Of a DNA stretch of 64,000 bases, positions 21,736-33,673 are shown in pieces. The stretch spans positions 121,276,608 through 121,340,607 of the forward strand of contig CAKMRJ010005634.1 of assembly GCA_928212115.1 (NCBI GenBank). The letters run 5' to 3'. A program made the position numbers and the translations under genes. Each line of letters opens with the position of its first letter. The stretch's first letter is position 1. A model generated the notes under the pieces. The model had not been told where the DNA came from and ran no database searches. It saw only the letters and a program-made list of their open reading frames with translations. The DNA is from Lactuca virosa. Its lineage: Eukaryota; Streptophyta; Magnoliopsida; Asterales; Asteraceae.

Positions 21736-24700
21736 TGTAACATCCCGACTCGCAGGTATAAAATTTTAAGGGTTTATGTTCATTACACAAGACCCACTCG
21801 ACGAGTTTGAGTCCCCAACTCGTCGTGTAGAAACTATCCAGCCCGCGTGAATCTTAGACCCTACTCGACGAGTTGGAGGTCCCCAACTCGATGAGTTGAG
21901 GTTGTGCTTGAAAACCCTCATTTTTAGGGTTTTCACCCTACTTAAAGGACCTTAAGTCCTCCCTCCATCCTCCCTTACCACCTTCACATCCAGAAACAAA
22001 CCCTAATCGAGCTAACCTTCTATTTTTAGTATGTGTGAGGCAAAAGAGTGTGTGTTTGGTGCATTTCTTGAAGAGACTTGGAGATTTAGAAGCTTGGGAC
22101 GAGAATGAGCTTGTATATCCAACATCTACTTCGTTTTTGCGTTCATTTGAAGGTAAAAAGTCATTACCTTGATCATGTTCTTGTTAGATCTCTCTATTTC
22201 AGAGTTTAGGGTAATCTTGCTTATTCTTGAGGCATTTTTGGTATTGAGCACATTTTCAAGTGAGGAGTTCAGATCTGGACTCCTGTAAGCCCTCATGGAC
22301 ATGAAGTTCTCGACTTTATCGAGCTTTGGCCCCTCTCCATGCCCTAAACCTCTTCCTAAGTCTAGTTTTTGGTGTTTTAGCCTCTTAGGCCTTGCATGTA
22401 CGTAAAGTTGGCAACTTTACGTGGTAACTACACCGTATGAGGCTAGATCTATAATTTGGAGTCTTGGTTTCGCTTAAAAGCGTCTGAATGAGAAAAGAGC
22501 TGAAGGAACTCTACGAGTTGCACAGCCAACTCAACGAGTTGGTTAGGGTTTTTCCGAACCTTCTGGACACTGCATGGACTCGACGAGTTGTTTGGTAACT
22601 CGTGGGGTTGACTCGGGTTTACTTGGTTTCTGAGTTCTGAAGGAACTCGACGAGTCTGTAAGCTGCACTCGACGAGTTAGGTCAACATGGACTGTTGACC
22701 TTGACCGTTGACTTTGACTTTGACCAAGGGTTGACCAAGTTTGACTTTTGAGGGTACTCTGGTAATTTGGGTCTTGATAGAATAGGTCCTATGATGATTG
22801 TAGGTGGTTGAGCTTGGAGCTGTGTTTGGGATTCGAGTTATCAGTTGAGCACTACTTGTGAGGTGAGTTCTTCTCACCATATCAACAGGGTCTAAGGAAC
22901 CAAGGCTGACCCTTTTTGGATTGTATCCTGGTTATAGGATGATGATATGTTAGTGATCTGTTAGATCTGTATCCTGGTTATAGGATGATGCTATGTTTAG
23001 TGATATGTTAGATCGGTATCCTGGTATATAGGATGATGTTATGATTATTGATCTGTTAGATCCGTATGATTATCTGTACATGCTACCTAGCGTATGATAT
23101 TATGTGTTATTTGTATGATTGGAGGTGGGTTGAGGCGGTCCTGCTTTGTGCTCTAGGCCAACATACCCAGGGCGGCCCGAATAGACTGCAGACCCATATG
23201 GTCGTACTAGTCAGGCCGAAGGCCCGGAGAACAGTTCAGACAGGTTGAAGGCCCGATAGGGTAGACCAGACATAGTGAAGGTTCTGAGAGTGGTCGAGAT
23301 AGACTGAAGGCCCGGTGAGGGCGGTTGTGACAACAGTCAAATTTAGGTCAAAAATAAATTGATCAATAATCGTAATTGGGATGAACAAAGTGGTAGAGAT
23401 TGTAACAAGGTTTCCAAAAATATAAAGAACACTATAATTCGAGTTATAACGAAAAAGTTATGACCAATCGAAAATCCGCGACAAAACCGGCAAAACATTG
23501 TTCAGCGTAAAAAGTGAATTTTCGATAAAAGGCTTTTTAGCCTTAACAATCTAAATGAAAGTTGTAGAATATGTTAAACCGAGAACGTTCATAAAAACTA
23601 AAAATTCAAAATATAAATCGATCGATATTTAGCCGACACAACTTAAACGAGAATCGAAGGTCTCGTCAAAAGTAGTACAACGGTAAAAAGACAGACGAAA
23701 ACGGACGTCGGATGAAGAAGTTATGAATTTTTAACGGATTTCCCCCGGTGTGTTAAAAATAATAATTTGAAAAATAAAGTCAAAATTAGACGACGAAGTC
23801 TAAACGAAAGTCGTAGAGTATAATTTTACCTACGCGTGTATATAAAGAACGCCAAAAACGGATCTCGTATGCGAAAGTTAAGAATTTCGCAAGTTTTTGG
23901 CACAAAAATCAAGAAAATGTTGAAAACCGGGAAATTTCGCATGGGTGACCTTCGGACACGTCACCCTCGCATGCGAGCCTCCACGTGTCATCTTCTGATT
24001 GGACCGCAGATGCGTGTGTCACCTGCTGAGTGGTCCGAAGTCGTCATAGGTGCTCCTGATTGGACCGAGGCTCGGTCCACTCCTGATCCGACACCACCGA
24101 GGAAGCTTCCGAGACCGCCTCCAGCTTCGGTCCTCCTTCTGACGCGTGTCTGCTGACTCGCCTTCGCATGCACCGGGTGTCCGAACCGAGGCCACCTCCT
24201 CGCCAGCTGTCCGATGACTCACTTACCTCGGCCGAACCCTCGCACCCCTATATAAAGGGTGCGAGACTTCTCGGATTTGAGAGGTTTTTCACCCCAAATT
24301 TCACCATTTTTCACCTTTTCACACCCTAAACTTTCTCACGACCCCCAAGGCCCCGGTATCGTGTCTAAAACCCGAATCAAGCCCCGGAGCCCCGGAATTC
24401 TCGAGAAGATAACCTCTTTCCAGTCGAAGTGCTGCCCGCATAAAGCCGGTTTTTACTCAAAAACTCGCGGTTTCTTCGAGAAAGATCATCAATAGAAACG
24501 AAACGCTGCCCAAATCACCACTTATCAAAGTGAGTTCATACCCCTATAATTTACCTTTTTAATGGTTTTTAAATGCTTTTTAGGGGGGGGGGGGAATACA
24601 AGTTGAACACAATATAAATTGTGTTAATAATTGTGTGTGATAATAATCACACAAAGGCTTTCCTTATGCTTTTAAGGATTACCAAATATTTCCAAAATGA

Positions 24701-26475
24701 CTTAAAGCCATGTTAAATCTTTAAAGTCATGTAAACTCCGTTAAATTCTTTGAAAAAGGTTTTATAAACTATTTCAAATTATAAATGCCAAAATCATGTT
24801 TATATATGTATAAATATATAAATAAGATTTGAAGGGCTTAGGACTAATGAATTATCTTATTTCCTTTTCCTTGTTTGGATGTGGAATTAAGGTGGGGTTA
24901 TTTGTCCGAAGGTCGTTTCCTTCTTAATTATATATATATATTATACATATATGAGTATAAAAGGTTACTCCTTTCGGTATCATTAGCTTTGTATCATGCT
25001 GAGCAAAGGTGTTCATCCATGAGAAATCATGCTAATCAGATAGAACATATAAATTATAATAGGTATAATTTATGATTCAGAACTAAATATACAAGTATGA
25101 TTCACGATTGTATACTTTCCAAGGAAATTACCAAAATTCATTTAACTATACCAGGATATGTATAATACCTTTAATATATGAACAACATATTAAAGAAGTA
25201 ATAATACATCATACCACGTTTTCATTAACAAAGGTACAAATACAACGTACCAGGGTTAACAATCATGGGGTAATAATACATCATACCGGGTTTGGGATTA
25301 AACCACTTTTACAAAGGAAACGGTTTATGGGATTAAACCACTTTTACAAATGAAACGGTTTACGGGATTAAACCACTTTTACAAATGAAACGGTTTATGG
25401 GATTAAACCATTTTTACAAATGAAACGGTTTATGGCATTTAACTACTTATCAAATGGAACTTAGTCATTCAATCTCTGTAAACTAGTATAACTTAAAGGA
25501 CCTTTAGTGGTTAATTCTATAAGTCCTTAGTTATTACATCAGAGTTATACATAAGTAATATCCGATTGATAGTGGAATGTGTGACTTCCGCCTTACTTCC
25601 TGTTCCTTGTTTGGTTGTGGGCTTAGGGCAGATACACCCATTTAATTGTCCATTCGATATTAGGTTATATATAATTAGTATAAACTAAGTAATTACAGAG
25701 GGAAACTATTGAGGTTATCAATCTATCACCTCAGGAAATATAGGCTTTTCTGGTGGAACCAGTGAACTTTTCCAAAGAACTTAGAGTATACTTAACAGAA
25801 CTAAAATACTTATGAACTCACCAGCTTAAATGCTGATCTACTCTTTCCAAATAACTTGTATTCTTAGGAATCCATTAGACAGGTACACTCCCGAAGCTTT
25901 TGAGAAGACTACCTCGTATTGTACTGCGACTCTTGTCTTCTACTGTACCTAATTTAGTGTTTGAATATGTAATGTTTAAACATTTATGTAAAACTTATAC
26001 TTATTAATGCAATGGTTGTTTGTACTTTGATTACTATATTGCATGTGTTGTGATACTTACCTGAAGTCCTCTGCCCCCGAACATTTCCGCCGTTTTGGTT
26101 TGGGGGTGTGACAGCGGTCCAGTCACATTGTAGACTTTGAGAGTGGGCGAGATAGACTGAAAGCCCGGTGAAGGTGGTCCAGTCATACTGTAGACTCTAT
26201 AGGCATGTTGTTTGTTATGACATTGTTTTGGTTTGTATGGCGTTGGTATTATGGGGGAACTCACTAAGCTTCGGGCTTACAGTTGTTGATTTTGTTTCAG
26301 GTACTTCAGACAATCCCAGGAAGGCGAAGGCTTGATCGCGCACCTTCTCACTCTTTATGATTTTAATTTCTAGGATACTATTATATGAAACTATTTTGAA
26401 AACATTTTGTATTAAATAATTGTTTTTGAATGCTTGAAAAAGTTTTAAATTGGATTGAATTTTATGGATGTTACA
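21736..26475 (+). repeat. Gypsy-B 3' LTR, interrupted by a solo LTR
   Basis: Without the inserted solo LTR and its duplicated GCGGT the LTR measures about 1947 bp, against 1919 for the 5' copy. It has the same motifs in the same order, with many point differences and a somewhat longer W-box region. Confidence 0.92.
23326..26113 (+). mobile_element. Solo LTR of the Gypsy-A family
   Basis: It runs from TGTGACAACAGTC to GGGTGTGACA (2788 bp) and is flanked by the 5-bp duplication GCGGT (23321-23325, 26114-26118). No internal sequence remains, so it is the product of LTR-LTR recombination. It is shorter than the 3660-bp LTR at 5795: one U3 module is missing, the TA tract is short, and a deletion joins the 68-bp repeat region directly to the 36-bp repeats at about 25287. 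TATA box at 24249, donor-like site at 24530, G-run at 24583-24594. Confidence 0.95.
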
Positions 26476-27090
26476 AGTCTCAAGATGGGTCGTCAAGCAA
26501 TGGACCCACAGGTAAATCCAGTTCTGATGCTCCTCCTGTCTCTTATCCCAAAGAGGCCACTTTCTTTTACTGAAACGACAAAGGGCATTAGAAACGAAGT
26601 TGTCCAAAGTATCAACAAGATATTAAATATGGCAAGGTGAAGCCGACTTCTGCAGGTATATACACTATCTCATCTAATAACTCATCATCTTTTTGTTCTT
26701 CGGTCCTTGATAAATGATGTGGATTTTAAATTTGTTCTGTTTTGCAGGGGCTAAGAAGAAGTGAGGAGGTAGAGCACGGTAGAATGAACTTGATATGGGG
26801 AATAGGCGATTTGCGCCTGTCACCAAGATTGGAGTTTATAGTCTAGTGCTTAGTAATGGTGTTGATTTGGATTTGATAAATCATCGCTACTCGTCAGAAA
26901 TGACATGAAACATATATTTTCATGCATTGTTCTGAAAATGTTTTAGATATTCTTTTAATGATGAGAATGGTTCTATTTATGCTTATAAAAATGGTGTTCT
27001 TTTAATTTTGAAGCTTTACCCTGTGATGGTGTGTATGAAACTATGATGTGTGTAGACAATTTAGGCAATAGTGTATTTCAAATTGATTCG
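26476..27090 (+). pseudogene. gag-pro: Copia gag end (zinc knuckle) and protease remnant
   Basis: It resumes copia coding after Gypsy-B: SQDGSSSNGPTGKSSSD, then a broken zinc knuckle (NDKGH..KRSCPKYQQD) with its first Cys replaced. The protease region keeps the surroundings of the active site, but the Asp-Thr/Ser-Gly triad is not visible (about 26708-26730). Further on, RRFAPVTKIGVYSLVLSNG and NDENGSIYAYKNGV match the region between protease and integrase. Many stops. The CACTA element enters at 27094, just before the integrase zinc finger. Confidence 0.75.
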
Positions 27091-27093
27091 TCT

Positions 27094-27126
27094 CACTACT
27101 AGAAAAACAGCCTTTTACGACGCGCA
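27094..27126 (+). repeat. CACTA left terminal inverted repeat
   Basis: About 33 bp that pair with 39678-39710 with few mismatches: CACTACTAGAAAAACARCC then TTTTAYGACGCRCA. It is the binding and cutting end for a transposase supplied in trans. Confidence 0.92.
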
Positions 27127-27389
27127 AACAATGAGACGCATGAATATACGATACACATTTTTTGTGCGTCCTAAAAATAATATCAGTTTTCTAAATTTTG
27201 AAGGACAGAGGACACACATTTTTGCGTGCCCTAAAATTAGTGTCCAACAAAAAAAAACATGGAGGGCACCTATAATAAAATAACGCGTCGTGTAAAGGTG
27301 TCGTTTTATAATTTTTATCTATGAAAGCGCGTTCTTCGTTTTTTAAAAGCCAAGGGGGAAACGAAATCCAAAAAATTAAAAACCCCGCC

Positions 27390-28071
27390 TGTTGAGTCTC
27401 CTCCTTCTCCTTCGGTATGATGTAAAATCCTCTATCCAAGAAACCCTAATAGCATTGTGTGCCTGCAGATCATTCTCCCGTTCGTATTTTTGGAGCTCAG
27501 CAACAGCGATACAGAGGTTAACGGTGGAAAATATCCTCTTTTCTCCACCATTATCTCCCTCTCAGACTTCTTTATTTCCCTAATCCTCTTTTCTACACCA
27601 TTTTCTCCCTCCCTTCTCTCTGCAAACCCTAAGCCATCGCCACCACTATTGACCCCTAAAAACTCAATCCACACTTCACAAGCCAAAACTCTATTTGCAA
27701 CTATATTCATCCTAATACCCTCGTCCTCAATCTCTCTCAACACCTTCATTCGTCACATCCTAATACCCTCTGACCGTTCCACTTCTTCATCTCATTTGTT
27801 TCTCAGTTTTTTTAAGATCGAAGTTACTTAGTAAATACAGTTTTACTTGGGTCGAAATAAGAAAAGATATGTGTTGATTTCAAAATCAAAATCTTCTCCA
27901 TCAACTCACCGTCAAATTAATGAGAGTAGACCGGAGAAAGTAACAACGGTCGAAGCTAATAAATGCCCTTCAACACGGCTATGTTTCGTACATAATGGCA
28001 GCGGAAGTGACGGTGTTGTTGATAAGCCTAAACAACACTCATCTTCGAAGACACATTTAAAGAGAAAGGTA
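27390..28071 (+). pseudogene. Unassigned captured leader and exon in the CACTA element
   Basis: A strongly pyrimidine-rich stretch (27390-27800) resembling a plant 5' untranslated region is followed by an open frame starting around 27847 (MGRNKKRYVLISKSKSSPST, later CPSTRLCFVHNGSGSDGVVD) and ending at an AAAG/GTACTT donor-like site at about 28070. Gypsy-D inserted about 320 bp further on. I do not recognise the protein. It may be the first exon of the gene whose later exons appear at 36803, or a third captured gene. Confidence 0.4.
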
Positions 28072-28395
28072 CTTACATGGATTTTTAGTTGAAATTCAAT
28101 AGATCATCCAATGAATTTGTTAGGGATTTTACTGATTAGAATTATAGATTTTCTTCTCTAAATTTTTTTGACATCTTCATTTCTGTTAATTAATCATTTA
28201 CATCTATATATTCCATCTTCTTACTTCTTTTTATGATTGTTTAAACTAATTTATTTTTGGGTAATGATTCATTTTCAATTTTACATTTTGGTATTGAATT
28301 TCGTTCTCCTACATTCCATTCTTTTGGGCGTTTTGGTTCAAACCCTTCCATAGGACTACAAACATGTTAATCGTTTATGTTACAACTTCCATTTG

Positions 28396-30574
28396 TGTCA
28401 CACCCCGGCCGTCGGCGGAAACACCGGGCAGTGTAACGTCATTTCTCGTATCATAGTTATCAACTTCCTAAAAACACATGCAATTTAAAATACGTCAACA
28501 TAAAGTTGGTGAGTCCACAGGTTTTGACTCCGTATAAAAATAATACATTTTCCAAGTTCAAAAGTATAGTTTTGAAAGTATCATTTTGACTCTCCAACAT
28601 TCAGTATATATATCCTAGGTATAAAAGTTTACTTACCAAATAAGTAGTTTACCTATAAGTCTCATATACTATGAATATAAGTGTTTGTAATTCCATACAA
28701 ACGAAAGTTGCTACGTATAAATCTTATTTCAATTCTATACGAGTAAAACCGCTACGTATAAATCTATTTCAATTCTACACGAGTAAAACCGCTACGTATA
28801 AATCTATTTCAATTTTATACGAGTATGTGTGTTAGGTATAATTATCTACTTAATATACAAGTAGTATACCTACAAGTTTCTTGTACCCAGAGTATAAGTG
28901 TTTGGGAAACTTATACTTAACATTAATACTTGTATAACGACAAAGTATAATGCTTCTAACAATTTGCTACCATGAGTCCGTAACCGCGACTATATGACTA
29001 GTTTCAAACCTCTGCTTGATGCGACAAGTTTCGCATCTTAAGATAAGTTCCACACGCTTCATCAACGTCGGAACAATAAACAAACAAAAGGACAGTTCGT
29101 CACTCGCACACCGTTGTGTTGTAGCTAGCAACCACGAGTGGGGTTGTCAACCCGTATCTTATTCATACACGACTTCCTCACTCACACGGGATTAACTGTT
29201 ACAGGTCAGAGGATTTTCCCTAAGATTTCCAATCTTAGTTGATGAGTACAATAACTCATGTAGACTTGTCGAGTTCCGTTAGTTCTAGTAGTAAAATCAT
29301 ATTCATGTCTAAAACCCTAAGTTATTAGACTATGCTTTAAAAATTACTCCTAATATTTATAATACTTAGGCAATACAACAGGTATAATTAGAATTAAAAA
29401 CAGGTTTTATCTTGACATAAAACCAATAACAACAACATATAACATACCTGGTTTTATCTTGACATAAAACCAACAATAACAACATAGTTATCAATTAACA
29501 TATAGAACTCCCGAATATAACTTCAGAACTATATCGCCCACAACATATATAGAGAATCCTAAGTATAACTCAAGATCTACATTAATTCAAGAACATGCTA
29601 ACAAGTTGATAATAGTTGTATATATTCAAAATATTATATTTAGAACAACTATATCCCGGTTAATATAACTATCTTCGTTGATACTAATATACTATCATAT
29701 AGACATAATAGTAACGTATATACAATATTTAGCATGCGTTTTCCCCCGAAAATATTAGAAAGTGGGGTCGTGAAACTCACCCTAGTAGCGTGATTTTATG
29801 TAATCTAAGCAGAAACGGTCAGAGGCACGAGGTCGTCGGGGCTCGGGATGCAAGAGGGCTTCAGCAAATGAGAGAAAGGAAAGAAGTTCGGGTGTAAGAA
29901 TGGCTGAAGTCGGACCTGCTATTTATAGTAATATTTTTGTCCCTCACGTCGTGAGTTTTATAAGACTCACGTCGTTAGTCTAGCATGATCATCTCGTAGA
30001 CTGGCCATTTGTGTCCTTAGCTCCGGAAGGTGGCCAGATGAGTCCTCACGTCGTGAGTTTGGATCTTATCCCTCCATAGACTCATCACACACCTTCTAGA
30101 TTCCAAGATGTGGCAAAATGACTCCTCACCTCGTGAACATCTATGCTCACCTCGTGAGTTCAGTCAGATTAGGGTTTCTGACAGCTGAATCTTCGAAAGG
30201 TCGTAACTTTCACATACGAACTTTGTTTTTGACGTTCTTTATATGCACGCGTATGTATTTACAAGTACTACAACTCTCTTTTAGACTCCAATAGCTAATT
30301 CTAAGTATATTTTGAATTCCTCTTATTATATAGATTTATAGTGTTCGGTTTATCATAACTTCGTCGTGCGAAGTCAGATTCAGATGTTCTCTATATTTTT
30401 GGAATCGTAGGGACGTATACTTTGAGTTGTATCATAAAGAAAGTTGATATTTGTATTAGAATTTATCATGAACTACATAGCACTCTTATCACATTATTAG
30501 TTTAACAAAATCACATTACATGATTGGCATAATCACATGTGATTGTCTATTGACCTATTTTGACTGGTGTTACA
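28396..30574 (-). repeat. Gypsy-D 3' LTR (2179 bp)
   Basis: On the plus strand it reads TGTCACACCCCGG...TGGTGTTACA. It carries the palindrome CTCACGTCGTGAG repeatedly at 29943-30159, a minus-strand TATA box (CTATAAATAG, 29919-29928), a donor-like GTGAGTTTCA at 29771-29780, and internal short repeats of GCTACGTATAAATCT (28700-28810). It is very similar to the copy at 33674. Confidence 0.93.
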
Positions 30575-30600
30575 TTCTCCCCCCGTTAGAATAATTTCGT
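30575..30600 (-). other. Polypurine tract of Gypsy-D
   Basis: On the minus strand TTCTAACGGGGGGAGAA abuts the 3' LTR. Confidence 0.85.
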
Positions 30601-30619
30601 TCCAAAATTTATCTTATGG

Positions 30620-32008
30620 ATGGGGTTTTGTCAAACAGTTGGGGGTATTTTTCTTTCATCTGATCTTCACGTTCCCAAGTAAATTCAGGTCCTCGTAAAG
30701 AGTTCCATCAAACTTTCACTATGGGAATACGACTTTGCTTTAATCGTTTGACTTCTCGATCCATGATCTCAACAGGTTCTTCTACAAAGTTGAGTTTCGT
30801 ATTGAATTGTATCTCTTCGAGAGGTATAACAAGAGTGTCATCGGATAGACATCTTTTGAGGTTTGATACGTGAAAAACATCGTGCACATTACTAAGTTCT
30901 TGAGGCAACTTGAGTTGGTATGCGACAGAACCAATTCTTGCTAGAATTTCAAAAGGTCCTATATACCGTGGGTTTAGTTTGCATCGTTTCCCGAATCGAA
31001 TTACGCCATTCCAAGGAGAGACCTTCAACATTACTTTATCTCCAACTTGGAATTCTAAAGGCTTACGTCTTACGTCAGCATAGCTCTTTTGACGATCACG
31101 TGCAGCCTTTAATCGATCCTTAATTTGCACGATCTTTTCAGTTGTCTCATGGATTATTTCTGGTCCAGTACGTAGGGTATCGCCCGTACGTTCTCTGGCC
31201 ATCTGCGTATCTCCAACTTTTGCCCAACATATTGGGGAACGACATTTCGTCCATAAAGAGCCTCAAACGGTGCAGCCTTGATGCTGGTGTGATGACTATT
31301 GTTGTAGGAAAACTCAATTAACGGTAAATGAGCATCCCACGCATTTCCAAAGTCTATTACACAGGCTCGGAGCATATCTTCTAAAGTCTGAATGGTTCTC
31401 TCACTCTGACCATCAGTCTGTGGATGGTAAGCTGTACTCATATCTAGACGTGTTCCTAAGGATTTTTGTAGAGATTGCCAAAATCGTGAAGTGAATCTAC
31501 TATCTCGGTCAGAAATAATAGAATTTGGAACTCCATGCAATCTGACAATTTCCTTAACATAAATTCTAGTCAGCTTCTCCATCTTGTCGTTCTCCTTAAT
31601 TGGTAAGAAATGGGCGGACTTAGTCAATCTATCGACTATTACCCAAATAGTGTCGAACCCACTAGGAGTTTTAGGTAACTTAGTGATGAAGTCCATTGAT
31701 ATTTGCTCCCATTTCCATTCAGGTATTTCTGGTTGTTGAAGTAAACCTGAAGGATTTTGATGTTCTGCCTTTACTCTAGAACAAGTCAAACATTTGCTCA
31801 CATAAGTAGCAATTTCTGCCTTCATGTTTGGCCACCAATAATGTACTTTTAAATCTAAGTACATTTTGTCAGAGCCTGGATGCACGAAATATTTGGACTT
31901 GTGGGCTTCTTCTAAGATCAAGTCCCTGACTCCACTGAATTTAGGCATCGAAATTCGGTTCATATAGTGTCGCGTTCCGTCATATTTTTGTATAAGTTTC
32001 TTTTCCAT
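30620..32008 (-). pseudogene. pol: Gypsy-D integrase and chromodomain
   Basis: On the minus strand the 31154-32008 frame holds the integrase zinc finger (HPGSDKMYLDL, CLTCSRVKAEHQ) and a complete-looking DDE core: MDFITKLPKTPSGFD, ISDRDSRFTSRFWQS and GQSERTIQTLEDML. A frameshift at about 31200 moves to the frame 30708-31202, which carries the C-terminal motif LEFQVGDKVMLKVSPW and HVSNLKRCLSD. A TGA at about 30705 precedes the chromodomain end (RGPEFTWEREDQM). This is the best preserved integrase core in the window after that of Gypsy-C. Confidence 0.88.
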
Positions 32009-32011
32009 TCC

Positions 32012-33170
32012 TCACAAAGCTTCTTTCTTGATGTTTTCTTCTTTTAGAGCCTCAAGTTGAGCTTCTCTAATTTGTGCGGTAAAGTTAGAATGGATAGTTA
32101 TAGTTAATGCTCGTACCCGATGGGGTTTAATATATTCTTTCCGGCTCAAGGCATCTGCTACCACGTTTGACTTTCTGGGATGATAACGAATCTCTAATTC
32201 GTAATCATTCAACAATTCAACCCATCTTCGTTATCTCATATTTTGGTCGAAGATGTGCTGGAGACTCTTGTGGTCGGTAAAAATAGTACACTTAGTACCG
32301 TATAAGTAATGTCTCCAGATTTTTAGTGCAAAATCTACAGCTCCCAATTCAGGACCATGGGTAGTGTAATTATTCTCATACACCTTAAGTTGTCGTGATG
32401 TGTAGGCGATAACTTTTCCTCTTTGCATCAACGCACATCCCAATCCTTGATTTGATGCGTCGCAGTATACGACGAAATCATCTGTCCCATCTGGAAGGGA
32501 TAGGATTGGTGCACTACACAACATTTGCTTTAGTTTTTGAAAAGCAGCTTCTTGTTTGTCTTCCCAGTTGAACTTCACATCCTCCTGGGTTAGTGTTGTA
32601 AGCGGCTTGGCTATTTTGGAGAAATTCTCTATGAATCTACGGTAATAGCCAGCAAGTCCTAAGAATTGACGCACTTCTGTTGGCTTCTTTGGTGCTTCCT
32701 AATTCCTGATTGCTTCAACCTTGGAGGGTTCAACATGAATCCCTTTTTTTTACTAACTACATGTTAAAATTTTGTACTTCTCTAATCCAAAATTCACATT
32801 CGAAGAATTTGGCGTACAACTTTTCTTTTCTTAGTAGTTCCAAGATTATTTGCAAGTGTTGACCGTGTTCTTCCTTGGTTTGTGAATATATCAATATATC
32901 ATCGATAACTACTATCACGAATTTATCCAAGTACGGTTTGCAAACACTATTCATGAGGTCCATGAACATTGTTGGAGCGCTGGTCAATCCAAAGGCTTAA
33001 CTAGGAACTTAGATTGACCATACCGAGTCCTAAATGTTGTCTTCAGAACATCGTCTTCTTGTACTTCGAGTTGATGGTATCCTAATCTGAGATCTATCTT
33101 GAATCTTCTAAAATCTTCAAGTGTTTTAGTCTATCAACCACCGTATCCAAGTTTAGTTGTGCATCGGCCT
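32012..33170 (-). pseudogene. pol: Gypsy-D RT (truncated) and RNase H
   Basis: On the minus strand, the remains of the RT fingers/palm appear at about 33000-33110 in broken frames. Then come MNSVCKPYLDKF and the catalytic VIDDILIYSQT region (32757-32987), FLGLAGYYRRF, CDASNQGLGCALMQRGKV, LKIWRHYLYGTKC (32231-32674), and the RNase H end with YHPRKSNVVADALSRKEY (32012-32215). Everything upstream, including protease and gag, is missing. Between 33170 and 33658 there is only non-coding sequence. Confidence 0.85.
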
Positions 33171-33658
33171 GACCATAATTAAACATAGGTGACCAGTCTA
33201 TGTTTAGTTGTGGTTCGTACCATATACAATAAAACTCGACTAAGTAGTTTGACCTAAAACATTGCGTTGAATTCTTATCGAGGGTTTGGGTTTTCTATAT
33301 TTTTGGGTTATATACATGTGTTCTCATCGCAGGACTGAGTTTATACATAACTTTATATCTTTGTGTTTCTTGTATTCACGAGTATTATTAATTATTGTTT
33401 GTTACTTCAGGTCTATCTGATAAGGCACTGGACAGTCAGGACAGTCGGTGGGCAGGATCATTTTAGCATATAACCGTTCTGAAATCCAGCAACCCAAGCG
33501 ACGTGTCCATCCTGTCACCAATCCCGTAAGTAGTCCTTCAGTAGAATATTTAATAATACTTTATATTGTAGGCTAAGGGATATACCTAAACCTAACAGAG
33601 TAAGCCCTAAACTATAGTCGTGCTTTCCTAAGAAAGTACTAATTCACTATAGTTAATA

Positions 33659-33670
33659 GCTCTGATACCA
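33659..33670 (-). other. Primer binding site of Gypsy-D
   Basis: GCTCTGATACCA on the plus strand, i.e. TGGTATCAGAGC on the minus strand, three bases from the 5' LTR (33674). Confidence 0.9.
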
Positions 33671-33673
33671 ATC

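Larger units (their letters stand above)
15670..26475 (+). mobile_element. Gypsy-B: Ty3/gypsy chromovirus nested in copia gag
   Basis: Both ends are exact: TGTAAC at 15670 and GTTACA ending at 26475, with the 5-bp duplication AGTCT at 15665-15669 and 26476-26480. The order is 5' LTR, PBS, leader, gag, protease, RT/RNase H, integrase C-terminus plus chromodomain, PPT and 3' LTR. The 3' LTR carries a solo Gypsy-A LTR. The integrase catalytic core is deleted and gag has several stops. Confidence 0.95.

Noticed and set aside
27457..27831. 124-codon ORF in the CACTA left part
   Set aside because: It lies in a CT-rich leader; the Leu/Ser/Pro-rich product reflects composition and has no domain.
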